Of a DNA stretch of 64,000 nt, positions 38,481 through 50,600 are shown piece after piece; positions within the stretch are counted from its first letter, which is position 1; each line of letters begins with the position of its first letter. The notes under the pieces are model-generated. The model was not told the origin of the DNA, made no database searches, and was given only the letters and a program-made list of their open reading frames with translations. Source of the stretch: Rhinopomastus cyanomelas (lineage: Eukaryota; Chordata; Aves; Bucerotiformes; Rhinopomastidae). The position numbers and the translations under genes are program-made. The stretch lies in contig VXBP01009366.1 of NCBI GenBank assembly GCA_013400115.1, positions 310,001 to 374,000 on the forward strand. Direction: 5' to 3'.

Positions 38481-39786
38481 TGTAGGTACCATGGCATAAG
38501 GAAGATGCAGTGACTGAGACCCACCACTGGGCAAGCATCAGCCACAGGATGATTTGCTCTTTGCAAAATGATCTGGGGCAGGAGAGCAGAGATGCATCCC
38601 AGAGGATTTCATTTACACCTTGCTGAGATTTGGTGCTCTCTGCATTTCTGGATGCTCTCTCTGCCTCCCCTGGGTGTATGACTGTCATCTGACACCCAAA
38701 GACATACAGAGGTCACATGCCTGCAGGAGTTCCCATCTCCCTGTCAGCCCCCTGCAAGCCCAGACATCCATTCAGCCCCACACCCCAGCCCACAGCTGCT
38801 ATGCCTGTTCAGGCTTCTGTAGGTCAGCCACCAGTTTCTTTACTGGTGGTCTGGCTCTTCTTGCAGCTCTTGGGGTGTTTCTCATCTCAGAGGGGCTGTT
38901 GTCAGGGCTGTCCTCCTTTTTCTCATTAGACAGGGGCTGTGAAGGGGTAAATAATTAGGGGTGGTTTGGGGTTGAGGGGAGCTACTTTCAGCAGCTGCTT
39001 TTATGGCATCATACGTGCCTCTAGTCATCTCTCAATCCATCATGCCTCACCTACCCAGAGTTCTGGAGGTTCTTCAAAAATGCAAATATCAAGAAAGAGG
39101 CGTCTTCCACTCATTTCTTTCCCTTCACTGGATGCAGCACTGTGTGACTAGAGAAGTGTCTGTCTGACTTAACGTGAGAGCATCTCTGTCTCCTGCAGAT
39201 CCCTGTCACGGGTTCTTGTGGCATCTAATCCCAGAGGGCTGCTCAGAGGAGAGCAAGGGTAATGTGGGACCTCCACATTTCCAGTGGGTTGCTAAATTCC
39301 AGGCAATGGCTCAAAATGTCTCTGCAAGGTGAAAGCACCCCTGAAAGCTCCTGATGTTGGTCATCTTGATGGAAACACCATGGGGACTGAGAAGCTTTGT
39401 GTCTCAGAGCCTCTTGAGGTGCCTGAACCTCCAGGAGCAGCCAGAGTCTCTGTTGCTCTTTCTTTCTCCAAATCTTACTGTGACAGCAATGGCTCAAGCA
39501 CCTCATCAATTGTTTTGTGTCCCAGGTCTATACTGGCTTTCCTTCATCCTTATCACTTCCACAACAGTATCCTCCTCATCGAATTACGTGCTCCTCTCTC
39601 CTATATCGCAGTGCTCCCTGCTCTACCTGTGCCCAACACACTGCTCACACAAGCAGCTTTGGTCAGTCTTCACAAGAGATGGAGAAATGGAAGAAGAATG
39701 CTGTTGCAGTCTTTGACTGCTGACTGGAAGGGTGTAAAGAAGACAGAGCCAAATTCTTCTTGAATTTGTCCTTGGGAGGGATGAGA
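38481..39786. other. Unique intronic sequence
   Basis: No repeat or exon was recognised. A 144-codon plus frame at 39329-39763 shows no domain. Confidence 0.35.
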
Positions 39787-40000
39787 GGTTCTGGACAAGA
39801 GCTGGAACATGGGAGATGGCAATTAGAAGGAAAACATTTCTTGTAAGGATGGCAAAAAATGGGAAAAGGGTGAGGGAAACTTAAGAGAAACTCAACAACC
39901 TACTGGACCAACCCTGCCAGAAGAATTTGTTTGGCACAGGAGTGTGGATCAGAGCCCTCCAGAGGTGTCCTCCTGCCTCTGCTATTTTATGATTCTGGAC
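39787..40000 (+). mobile_element. Ancient CR1 3'-end fragment (forward)
   Basis: Worn matches to the CR1 3' end are visible: 'gacaagagctggaacatggg', an AGAAGGAAAACATTTCTT block, 'cagagccctccagaggtgtc' and a TTTTATGATTCTGG end. Large parts are diverged or deleted. It is probably an old copy that predates the other insertions. Confidence 0.5.
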
Positions 40001-40675
40001 AATTATTTCAGTTCCTCCCTCTGTCCCCTTGTTCAGGCTGGCAATAAGGCAAGATGTGCAATTTTCAACTCATGACACATCTGTGGGTACTACTGAGAGA
40101 CCTCTGCTGAGTATAGACACCCCATTTCTTGAGCATTCTGTATCTTGCCAGCTATGGTTGGACAGGCCCGTGTGTCCCTAGGAGGGACCTGGCAGGCACC
40201 AGCAACACGCTTTCATTTTTTTTTGGTGAAACAGAAGCAGGCTCAGTAAATTGAGAGCATCCCCTCATTACCAGCAATGCTGCCAGTCCTCTTTGCCAGG
40301 GCTGGTAGCCAGATGCAGAGGGACAGAATGGGGTCAGGATGCCATCCTGGGGTAGAGGTCTGCACTGAGTACTGGCACCCAACCACAGCCCTGTTCCCAG
40401 AGCTCAGGCAGTGGGGGACAGGCATGGGGACAGCCAGGGACTGAACTTTCCCAGCCTGTGTGATACAACATTTCCATATCCTGGTGAATCTGAGGTGGGG
40501 CTGCACAGTCAGGCCACACACTGGGCTTGCTCATGCTCTTAGTATTAAACAGCTTTTCTTGTTTTCCTATCTTTCACCATGCCCTTGTGTGCGCTCTTCT
40601 CTCTCCTGAGCAGGAACCCCTCCCTTTGTAGCTCCAGTCTCCTTCTGCAGTCCCAGTTTGCTGATGTCCTCTCTG
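40001..40675. other. Unique intronic sequence
   Basis: Nothing was recognised. Confidence 0.35.
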
Positions 40676-40789
40676 GACAGCCCCCATCAGTTCCTGTTCA
40701 TCTCTGCAAATAGTCCCCAAAGCAACTCAGAGGACAGCCCCTGTCAGCTCCAGCCCATCTCTGTGGCCAGCCCCCAAAGCAACTCTCAC
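40676..40789 (+). repeat. Two-copy tandem duplication, 57-bp unit
   Basis: Unit 1 (40676-40732) and unit 2 (40733-40789) both begin GACAGCCCC, contain CCCATCTCTG or TTCATCTCTG, and end CCCCAAAGCAACTC. Several substitutions separate the copies, so the duplication is not recent. The second unit abuts a CR1 terminus. Confidence 0.85.
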
Positions 40790-40870
40790 AGAATCACAGA
40801 CTGATGGGCGTTGGAAGGGATCTCTGAAGATCATCTCATCCAGCATTCCTGCAAGGACACCTAGACAAGA
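40786..40870 (-). mobile_element. Short CR1 3'-end fragment (reverse)
   Basis: The sequence 'cacagaatcacagactgatg' then 'ggaagggatctctgaagatc' ends at 'gcaaggacacctagac'. About 85 bp of terminus remains. Confidence 0.82.
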
Positions 40871-42059
40871 ACTCTCCTGCCTATGTCGGTGGTCATGGAA
40901 GACAGAGATATGATATTTAGCTGTCAGGAATTACTGCTCCTCAAAGTTAAATCTGCTTCCTGAATAGATCAGCTCTTTTAGGTTTGTGCAAGCCCAAAGG
41001 TCTCTGGATGTATGTGAATGCAAGGGGATGCCCTGGCCTTTAGTGAGTCATGGCTGGACAATAAGGCTACACTAAGACACAGTTCACACCCCCCCCACAC
41101 CCCCAAAAACAAGAAGTTCTACCAGCCTCTGCATGACAAGCCAGGTGGTTGGTTTGTGCAGCTTCAGATAAATGAACTGTTGGAGCCAGCAGGAGCCAAA
41201 CTGCACTTAGGGTGACTGTGGGAGCACTGCAGAGAGCAAGGATCTGTTACTCAACAAGGACAACCCCTAGCTGAGCTGGCTCTCTGAGGGCTGCCAGTGA
41301 GACACCATTGTGTCCAAGTGCCTACTGGAGAGGTGTCCCTGGAAAGAGGTTACTTGTTTTGATCCCATCTCCCTGACCACAGCTGCAGGCTCACCGAGAA
41401 TTCCTCAATTCAAAAAGCTTGGTTTTGGATGAGGGGGATGAAGTTCAGGAGGTGCAAGAGTGAGCAAGGACAGGGTTCTTGCAGGGAGAGAGGCACGGCA
41501 GAGACACAGCGTTGTCAGGATGGGGTATGAAGGGGAGTGAGCTCATTAGTGGTGAGGCAGTGTGTAATCAGATGTTATTACGAGGATCCTTTATTTTGCA
41601 CCTGAGGGAGCCCTGTTCTTCACAGAAAGGAGTGTGAATATGATGAATCTGCCTAGCAAATAGGGCAAGGAGCAAAGGAGCTGGAAATTTTATGAGCAGC
41701 TGCTCTTCATCTCCGTGCTCCTCGCTGCCATCACTCTGCTTGTTTTCCAGCACTCGCAGCTCTCCGAAAAATCCGAGTCATTTCTTTGCACAGAATGTGC
41801 GTTCAGAGCCTGGGTTTGCATGAAGAGCTTCGATTTCTCTGGAATAGTCATCTTTCTACAAATTGTGCAAAACCAGCCCTGACTGCACACCTTGTAACTG
41901 AGAGACTATCCGTGTAAGGGTACTCTTGACTTAGCCCAAGAAAGTAGTGACAGAAACAGGGCAGAAAACGCAGTTCCCCGGTCCTCCTCCGAGATTTCCC
42001 AGCTCATCCCGCCTTCGCCCATCCGCCACAGCCCATTCGTCAGTCCATCGGCGGTGTTC
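40871..42059. other. Unique intronic sequence
   Basis: No exon was found. A short C/A-rich run lies at 41086-41108. The stretch 41570-41900 lacks repeats and is moderately AT-rich. Confidence 0.35.
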
Positions 42060-42440
42060 AACCGAGACTCGGCAAATGCGCTGGTTTTCCCCAAACAGGT
42101 CCAGCCCTAAGAGGCGGGTGGACCCCTCTAGACCCTCCCACACGGTCCTGACTCGGGTCTGGCCCCGGAGGGTCCCCGGGTCCCTCCCGGCGCGGCCCCG
42201 CACAGCGCCGTCCTGGCGCCCCCGTGTGAGCGGAGCGGCCCCGGCAGCGCCCTCAGCTCCGGGCTCCTTCCCGGAGCGCTGGCTGCTGCAGGGCTGTCCC
42301 CCAAGACCACAGAGCCTTGGACCTCTGCCAGAGCAGACCGAGTGTCCCAGCACATCAAGCCAAGGGCATTTTTAAGCGTCTGCCCGCTGAGGTCCGCGTA
42401 CAACGGATCAGTAGCCCGGGGCTCCCTGTCACTGCTCTGA
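42060..42440. promoter_or_regulatory. CpG island inside LGR6 intron 1, possible alternative promoter
   Basis: The stretch is GC-rich with a high density of undepleted CpG (roughly 25 CpG in the core 42100-42300 by eye). Examples are 'tcccggcgcggccccgcac' and 'gtgagcggagcggccccgg'. Elsewhere in the window CpG is rare. It lies about 1.7-2.1 kb downstream of LGR6 exon 1 on the LGR6 strand. Human LGR6 is known to use alternative first exons, so an alternative LGR6 promoter is the simplest inference. An antisense noncoding transcript is the alternative. No clear first exon with a good donor was identified. Open frames across it (for example 41931-42353, minus) follow from GC richness. Confidence 0.55.
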
Positions 42441-44076
42441 CCAGTGGTGTCACTCCTCTGGTCAGGGTGCGCGCAGCAATGAGAACGTTTCAACATCATC
42501 GTGCCCCTTGTTTCACGCAGTGGAGCTTTCTGTGGCAACCAGCCCACGGAACATCTCTGCAGAGATGACCGGCAGTATCTTTGCAGAGTCGGAGCCATGG
42601 CTGCCCCATCTCACGATGGCTGCAAAGGTGGGGTGGGTGTCTGACACAGCTGCTGCTCAGCCTTGTGGTAGCACCAACCTCTCAAAGTCCACATGTTTAG
42701 AACCACCTTCATCAAGTCACACTCGAGCTGTAGTGTGTTTTCACTCACTCAGCTGGCTCCAAACTTAGCCCCAGGGCACATGTGGAGGGGTCAGCTCTGT
42801 ACAGGACACACCTTGTGTGCAAGCGCTCTGTGGCTCCCTCTCCCAAGGAAACACAGTTTGCACTATGCATTTCTCTCATCTTTCATGCTGTCTCATCTCT
42901 GTGATACTTCTTTCTTAGCTGACCCAGCACAGCTCTGGCCATCCAATGGATGGCACAAGAAGAATCAATGTGCTCTTCAGGCAAGCAGGATGAGCAGAGA
43001 AGCTCTTATTCAGCTGTGGCAGCTCCCACCTGGTTTGCAAAGCTCTTCTTGAATGGGTTATGGTGCTTTATCATTTGAGTAACTGCATCTCAGGACAACT
43101 TAGGAACACCAGCAAACCAGAAACATGGCTTGTATGCCACCCCTGAACACACCCTCTCAGCATAATGAGCACAAAACAAATGTCCCCAGCACTGCCTGGG
43201 GGCTGCCAGTTGTCCTCAAGAAGCTCAGTACACTCCACATCCCTTGGCAACACCTTAGCTGCAACCCTTAGTTGGGAAAGCAACTTCAGACCATCTTTAC
43301 CAGCTGGTCTGCTGTACTGAAGTTGGCAGCTTCAGCCCTTTCTGTGAATAAACAGATGAAGCATCTTCTCTGGTGCATGCCAGGATCAACTTATCTCCCT
43401 GAAAGAGATGTTTCATCTCCTGATCAAACCCTGAGGTCCTTCCATGGAATCTCCTGCTCACCCTGGGAACATCCTCAGCCGTCACTAGTCAGATAGCACC
43501 ATCTCTGGGGCCCAAAATGAACCCACCACTCCTCGTGGTGGTACCTCTTCGGGGTATCAAAACCAGAAAGGACAGGAAACATTCAGGTAATCAAGAATTT
43601 TTAAATAAAATTAAAAACCCACACAAAAACCAGCCTGTCAAAGCCCCCAGACCTCTTGTAGGACTTTAGCACTGATTCTAAATGGACAGCTTGGACTCTG
43701 CTTGTGGTCAGCTCAACACAAACCCCCAACAGCCATGAGTTATCAGCTATTGAAATGTTTGACAGAGGCTCTTAGAGCAGTTTTCACTAATTGCTCGGAA
43801 TAAATATCCCATGATATTCTCAATCAGAATCTGCTCAGCAAATCAGCTGCTCTGATCTGCTGTAATCAAGAAGCAAAGCATGCATAACATCGCAATATAA
43901 ACAGCGTTTGCAGAGCGGCATGGGGAGGAGGGGGAACTGGCTGAGCCCAGCAGGTCCTGGAGGAATAGCTGCCCTGTTTTTTGTTTTAATATCCAGAGGA
44001 AAATTACTTTCAGGAAAAAGTGGCACAAAATTCCAAGCTGGAGTAAAGCCCCAGCTGGTGAAGGGCTCCAGAGAAA
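42441..44076. other. Unique intronic sequence just downstream of LGR6 exon 1
   Basis: No repeat or exon was recognised. The stretch 43590-43900 is AT-richer. Confidence 0.35.
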
Positions 44077-44110
44077 GCACTGCAAAGGAAACAGCACTGC
44101 AAAGGAAACA
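44077..44110 (+). repeat. Perfect 17-bp tandem duplication beside the LGR6 exon 1 donor
   Basis: GCACTGCAAAGGAAACA occurs twice back to back (44077-44093 and 44094-44110), 17 bp beyond the LGR6 exon 1 splice donor. Exact identity suggests a recent slippage event. Confidence 0.95.
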
Positions 44111-44127
44111 GCTGGGGCTGTACTTAC

Positions 44128-44324
44128 AGGTAAGCTGTCAGAGGGCTCAGGTTGGTGGGGACCTCCGAAAGCCCCAGCTCGGAGCAATCCACTGAGAGCA
44201 TGATGCCATCCTCTTCGCAGTGGCATTGGGGTGGGCACGAGGGTGCAGCACCCTGCTCCGCAGGCGCTGCCTGGAAGTGGGCAGAGGAGGCCAGAAGAAC
44301 ACCCCAGAAGAAGAGCTTGTCCAT
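44128..44324 (-). CDS. LGR6: LGR6 coding exon 1 (R-spondin receptor, N-terminal part)
   Basis: Leucine-rich repeat GPCR 6 is a plasma-membrane receptor for R-spondins that enhances Wnt signalling. The exon gives 65 complete codons plus two bases. It encodes a hydrophobic signal peptide (MDKLFFWGVLLASSAHF), then the cysteine-rich LRR N-cap with CPPQCHC, EEDGIMLSVDCSELGLSEVP and SPLTAY. The N-cap matches LGR6 better than LGR5 or LGR4 (DGIMLS, DCSELGLS, PLTAYL). The start at 44324 has a strong Kozak context (A at -3, G at +4). The same frame stays open upstream to an ATG at 44546, but that would bury the signal peptide. The exon ends CCT|GTAAGTACAG, a consensus donor in phase 2, at the same protein position where other LGR first exons end. 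Later exons (72-bp LRR units) should lie at lower coordinates but were not found by eye. Confidence 0.92.
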
Positions 44325-44575
44325 CCTCACCTTGGCTGCCTCTGCAGGGATGGTGCAAGGTGCCACCAACTCACTCTGAGCTTGGGGCTCTGCTGGGCAG
44401 AGGGAAATGATGCCACTGCCTTGCACACAGCAAGCAGGGTGTCTCTGGCAGGTCAGAGTGTGGTGAGGATGCAGCCGAGGAATGGAAGGCATTGTTGAAT
44501 GATCTTGGTTATTTGGTTTCAAGGGCTGGGCAGGGGCGTGAGACACTCCAATGGGAGGAGTTAAACTTTCTCTCT

Positions 44576-44613
<38 letters not shown>

Positions 44614-47600
44614 TGGCAGGAATTTCATTCAAAGGGAAGAAAGGGGAGGAAAAAACGCCGAAAAAACACCTCAACAAATAAAGACCTGTTCATAGCTCCA
44701 GGACCTGTACTTGTTTTGTAATGCTGTTTTTCTGAGATAGCAGAGCAGAGAAGGCAAAGCTGGCTCAGTCAGGGCAGTGGAGTGTAAATAGGGAGGCAGG
44801 AGGGCCCAACCAGCACTTCAAGGGCTCCAGACTTTAGGACACTGAAATACAACCCCAGATAAAGGACTCTGTGTGTCAGTGCTGGCTGCTAAACCCAGCT
44901 GCAACTGGGTAAAGTCAAGGTGCAGCTGGGGAGAAGGGAGTAAGGAGCTCACCAGGAGCTGTTTGGTGGGAGTGTCCATGCCCAGGCTGTAGGTCTGCCT
45001 GTCCTGTGGTCAGATCCTCCCTCATGAGCAGCCCCATTGCTGTTCCCATGGGGCAGGGGCTGGGGAGCAGCAGTGTCATGGTGCTGAGCTCAGTGAGGAC
45101 CTCTCCACATAGCTCTCCATGGCAGTAGGACATGGTGCTCCCACAGCTGCACTGTTTGCTGCAGTGCAGACCACGGTCAGCTGTGCACGTGAGCTGCAAA
45201 TGCAGGAGCTGCACAACAGTGATGCCAGGAGCAAATGGCTGGTTTGCTCCACCTAGGTAAAGTGGTCAGAATTAGAAGAATAGTCAATTGAGTGGGAGCT
45301 TCAACACATCATCTGGAATTCTATCATGCAGCCCAGCTCAGGGCTTGGGGTGTCCTGGACCATGTTGGATGTAACTGGAACATGATTTCTTGCTGCTTGG
45401 GTGTGGAGGAGTTACTGAGTTCTAGGGCAGCAGAAGTACCTGCTAAGAAAAGGGTGCTCAGTCTACAAGTGGAGACTGCTGCAAAAGCCAGCTCTGCTCC
45501 TTCCTCCCGATTGCAGCCACTGTGATGCTCCTGGTGACTGCTGGCTTCCCATGGCAGTGGGATCAGTGACAGGGGCCGAGTCTGACCCACAGCTTGAATC
45601 ACGCTGCATCTTGTTCTACAGAGCCATGCGTCTTGTCTCTAATGGGGACAGCAGCTGAACATAGGTCTGTCACACTGAAGAAAGGAAGCTGACCACTGGG
45701 CTGGGGGCCTCGAGGCCTTTGAGTCAAAGTAGGCATCTCCTCTGGAAACAACTGCTCAGGATCAATCTCAAGGTTCTGGGCTCAGGCACAGACTGTAGCT
45801 GAGGACTCTCGGCCTGGGTGATGCAAGATCTGAAACTATTTCATTTGCAAAGTCCATTCAGATCCTGTAGTTGTAGCACTGAAATCCTGTCACTGCTGGT
45901 CAGTGAGAACTTTGTCACTGAATGTGGAGGAGCAAGGATTTTTGTCTGGAAACCAAATTAATTGTAATTGATCCACTCCCATCATGAGCAGTTCTGAAGA
46001 TGCCGTAAGTTTTGACAGCTCCAAATGTAAAAATCTGCCTGGAGGGGAGATGGGAAGCCCTCCTTGGAGAGAAGGTTCCTCCCTGGGTTCCTTGACAATC
46101 CTCCCCTCCAGCTCTGACATGGGGTATTAGCATGGCCAGAGTGCTAAAGCAGCCAGGAATTTGGTATCAGTCTGGATAAAGTGTCAGTCCTGTCATTCTG
46201 CTCCTGGCTGCGACAGCAGATTTTACCTACAACTTCCCAGTCCCTCTCTCTCCAGCTGGAGCATCCAGACACCAACTGCATAGTGAGCTCCTGACAATTT
46301 CTCACTCAGTGGGTTCTCCTTGGGGATTCAAGGCTCTGGCTATTAATAGAGCCCTTACAAAAAAATAGAGCTCCTAAAAATCTCACACTGAAGAGATTCT
46401 TACTGAAAACTCCCATTCTGCTGAAACAGAGCTGTTTCCTCGGGAAGACATTGAGTGCAATGACATTTTTCACATTGTTTTTGGCGCAACACAGCCTAAA
46501 GTTGGAGGGCTTTGCTCCGAGTGTCTCACTTTGCTTTGACTTTTCTGTTTGTTTTTTATTCCAGCTTGGCTGTGGACCTTCATTTCCATGTCTCATTTCT
46601 TTGTGACCTGATAATAGACCTTAATATTCACAGTGCTCACTTATTCCAGTGTGTCGCCTGGCTCCTGGCAAACCCAAGAGCCTGGACATCAATCATTTGG
46701 ACCAGAGAGTTTTGTTGTTCCCATGGTAAACCTGGAATTTCCAAATAAGTCCCTCTGGGATGGAAGCGCCTTTTTTCAGCCAGCTCCCACTGAAACTGCA
46801 GTTTGCCACGAGTGGTGTGGACCACACTGTGCCCTAATAAAGGCACTGGGAGCTCTAGATCCAGCTCGTTCCTATTAACACGGGTGGATGTTTTCCTGCA
46901 AGGCTCACACGTGTTTGCGTGTTGTCCTCTAGCGGCTGCTGTGGTTTGGGGAGATGAGAAGAGCTGCAGGCCGAGCTGAGCAGTGCTGCCTCCTCACCTG
47001 AGCAACTCGTGTGCTGCCACTGCACAGGCTGGCCTCCCCAACACATCCTGCTACATCCCTGTTCACAGAGATCTGCGTTTAAATGATGGAGCTGAGACTC
47101 TGAGACCAAACTCCAGGGGTTAGTGGCTGGTACTACCTTAGTGTGCGGTACCTCTGAGTGGCAGGTGACACTGCAGGGGATATTCCTCCTGCTGCTTCCA
47201 CGTGCAAGGCTAACAGGTCTTCCTACAGCTTGTTTAAAAGCAGGAAAAAACTGGAAAATTTTAGATCAAAAATTGGCCAAAGTGGGGAATACGGTCCAGC
47301 TCATGTGAACCACTGCAAGCACAGTTATTGCCTCTGCTCTCATGGGCACAGAAAAGGCTAATTCACACCAGGTAAAGGTCATCTGGCTCCAGATGTCGGC
47401 CTTGGACCTGAGGAGAGCTGGGAGTCTGGAAACCAGTGCTGTCCAGATCCTCTCTGTGGGTCAGAAATGAAATGCCACCAAACTGTGGACTGTGGCTGGC
47501 CAAAGCCTGTTAGAGATGTTGGGGTTTAAAGGCTAACAAAGTTGTCACAGAGGTACAGCTGGGGCAGGGCTGCAGCCAAACCCTTAAAACAAGAGCTGAT

Positions 47601-50600
47601 GTCCCCTGAGTGCAAAACAGCTCTGTGGGCCCAGACAGGGCAGCTTGCAGGACTTTGACCATGTCACTCAGCAACACTCTTCCTGCAGAGGGGAGGGAGG
47701 TGATGGGCAGTGCTGTGCTTTTGGTCCTCTCAGGGTGCTGCCAGTGCTTCCCCAAGCTGGAAGACGGTTCTTGTCAAAGGGCTGGAGGCTGTTACTCTTG
47801 TCCTTAGCGTATGCCAGACTTGGAGACCTGGGAACAAACCCATGAGTGTGTCTTGCCCTGTTCCCAGGAAACAACTGTTTGTACTCTCTTTTTATTCCCG
47901 TTCAGACTTTCTATTCTATCCCAGTAGACTATGTTTGGCTGTTGATCTCCATGGACAACCAGTCCCTACTGTAGAAAAGGAGGATGCTGGCTGGTTTTCA
48001 CTGCCAAGGTCATGGCAGGAACTGAGATTCCACTTTGCTGCTCACTGGAGAAGACAACAGCAAGACAGTCCTTCCAGAAGGACTTGCAGGGGAAGGAGTA
48101 TATCCAGAGAGCACCAAGCAGTTTCACAAAGCACAGGGGCACCACAGAACAGTAGGCATTATCAGGACAAGGGCACCATCCACCTCATGCCTTTGTGGAG
48201 GGGACTCTCACTCCTGAAGTGTGATCTCTAAGATAAGCTCTTCAGACATTCTCTCCACCCCTGGCTCCTCATGAAGCTGATTTCCCAGGTTCTAGGAAAA
48301 GCATGAAGCAGCCCAAACCAGCAGGGATGGGCTGAAAGCAGTAGGAGACAAGAGCCTGTGTTTCAGATGTCTAAGCCCAGGGCACAGCCCAGAGAACAAT
48401 ATGAGGTAAGGTGCAGGGGCAAAGGTCAGATGAAAGTTCCTGGTGTGTCTGCTGCCACTGGTGCCATCCAAAGGCTCAAATACCACAGTCAGTCTGTGGG
48501 TGGTTCTGGGCCCAGCAAGGGTTCTCGGAGGGTTTCCAAAATGTAAGTGCAAACAAGCAGAAAACCTCAGTCTGCCCAGCATGCTCCAGCAGCCCAACTG
48601 CAGCAGGAGGAGCACAGGGACCAGGAGTATTCATGATACCTGACAGCAGGAGAGACTGGCACTAATGAAGTCACATGGAGAAGGACAGTTCCTCCCTGAT
48701 GCCCAGGGCACAGAATAGCACAAGCTCAGATGCACTTTAAATCCAGGCTCTGAGAGGGCCTGCTTGTGAAAAGCCATGGACAGCCTGCTGAGTCCATGCT
48801 CTGCAGAGAAGAGGGACAGAGCTGTAGAGCTATGTAGAAGATCTGATAGGTGAACCAGAACCCTGGATCAGCACGCTACATGCTTGAAGACCTTCCTTTT
48901 TGGATTGCCATCATCTGCTGAGTCAGGAGCCAAAGGTATGGCAAGTTTAGCACATGCAAGAGCAGAGTGTTGAAGACAGCGCCTCAGTTCTGGTCCTTCT
49001 TGTCTCTCTCAGGAGGATTTCCCCTTCCAGTTCAGACCTGCCTTGAATCTCTCTGTCTCCAGAGAGTTTGCTCTCCAGGTAACTGACAGCAGTATCTGAT
49101 AGGAGACAATGCTGGAGATCCTGGGGAGGACTTGGATGCAGTTCTGCTGCTCCCAGTGCTGAAACAGCTCAGGTGATTTCCTGTGGTGAGAGCATGGCCT
49201 GTTGCCACATTGTGTGAAGATGTGGCAACTGCTGGACTCAATGTGCCCTGGAAGGAGTAGGGGACTGGGGAGAGCCTAGGGCAAAGGTTCAGCACTTATG
49301 AATGGAGAAACTGTGGCATCAAATAGCAGTCACCAGTAGGCTCCCATGGCTGTGGCTTGGACATCCAAGGCTTGGGTACCTCTGCTCTCCAGTCAATTGG
49401 CAATGCTAACCCAGTCTGCTCCTGCTCTGGCAGCCATAATAAAACCAAGGAAAGGGGTGGGAAGAGGGGTCCAAATGGTTATGGTCCTGCTCGTATCCAA
49501 GGTCTTAACCTCTGCATGGGGGCAGAATGAGGAGGGTGGTGGCTGGATGCTGCCTGTCTGGGGCAGGAGCCATGTGAAGAACAGCACGGCACAGTGCAGT
49601 ACCCACTGGGCAGCCCAAGCTGGAGGTTTGTTTTGTTTTTGTTTTACTGTTTTGTTGTCTCTGTCTCTCTCCCGCTCTCAGTTTTGTGGCTCTGAGCTGC
49701 AGGGCTGGAAAATCATTCATCTAAACCGCAGCTCCCATGACACCCTCTGCAAGCATCTGTGGCTCCAGACTCCAGTACAGCGGTGGGTGGGAGGTCACAA
49801 ATTCATCACCATCACCAAGTCAGCCTTATGTTGGATGAGACATGAAATGCAGAGAAGTGAATTGTGCCCCAGAGGCAGCCATCACGAACTCTCTGTGTGA
49901 AAACTGTTGGCTGCTTTCTGTGACAAATCCCAGAATCACAGAACAGCATAAAAATCAGAGGTATTCCAGCAGTAATGTGTTCAGCCAGCTTGTACCCTTC
50001 TCAGTGTACAGTCCCACTGAGAAGAAAGTCCCTTCCTACCTAGCAAAACAGCTGTGCTTTAGCTGCAGATGTCTGCAGGTTCACCTTTGCTTCTGTCTCC
50101 ACAAGAAACACTGTTGTGTGGTGCTAGCCAGATGTGAGAGCTGTGGGATCACTTGCTCCTGGGCTTCTGGAAGCTCTGCAGACAGCAACATGCCTCCCTC
50201 ACCATGGTTTTCATTTGCTTACTTATTAATTGGAAAGAGAGCCACGCACAACTTTGTGCCACAAGGCCTGGGTCAGTGCATCACATCTGCCTGTCTGTAG
50301 CTGGGCACTGCTACCTCTGCGCATGGACACACAGGAGATCCATGTGCACTGTCCCAAGGAGCTGTGGAAATACCCTGGTGCAGCAGTCCATCTGGCAAGA
50401 AATGAGCCCCAGTTGGATGAGCAGTGGTGTGGTGCTGGTACCAGAACTCACTCCCATCTTGGTTGGTCACTGCCATCAACTAAGCGTAAACTGCGAGATG
50501 GCCAAGTTGTCTCATGGATATTGTCCTGATCTTCTCCATGAATGGCCCACAAGCATTTCCTGGGACTGATCCCATTCTGAATCCTCTCTTCTGTGTCAGA

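Noticed and set aside
41931..42598. Long frames across the CpG island
   Set aside because: GC-rich sequence has few stops. No splice donor or homology supports an exon, so only the island is called.
1..44127. Search by eye for LGR6 exons 2-4 (72-bp LRR units) on the minus strand
   Set aside because: No convincing LxxLxLxxN-type exon flanked by splice sites was found. A missed exon remains possible.
49346..49900. 184-codon plus-strand open frame between the two genes
   Set aside because: No domain is recognised and it includes a GTTTT-rich low-complexity stretch. There is no evidence of transcription.
49927..49990. Possible CR1 tip (CCCAGAATCACAGAACAGCA)
   Set aside because: Only the first 20 or so bases resemble a CR1 terminus; the following sequence does not continue as CR1.
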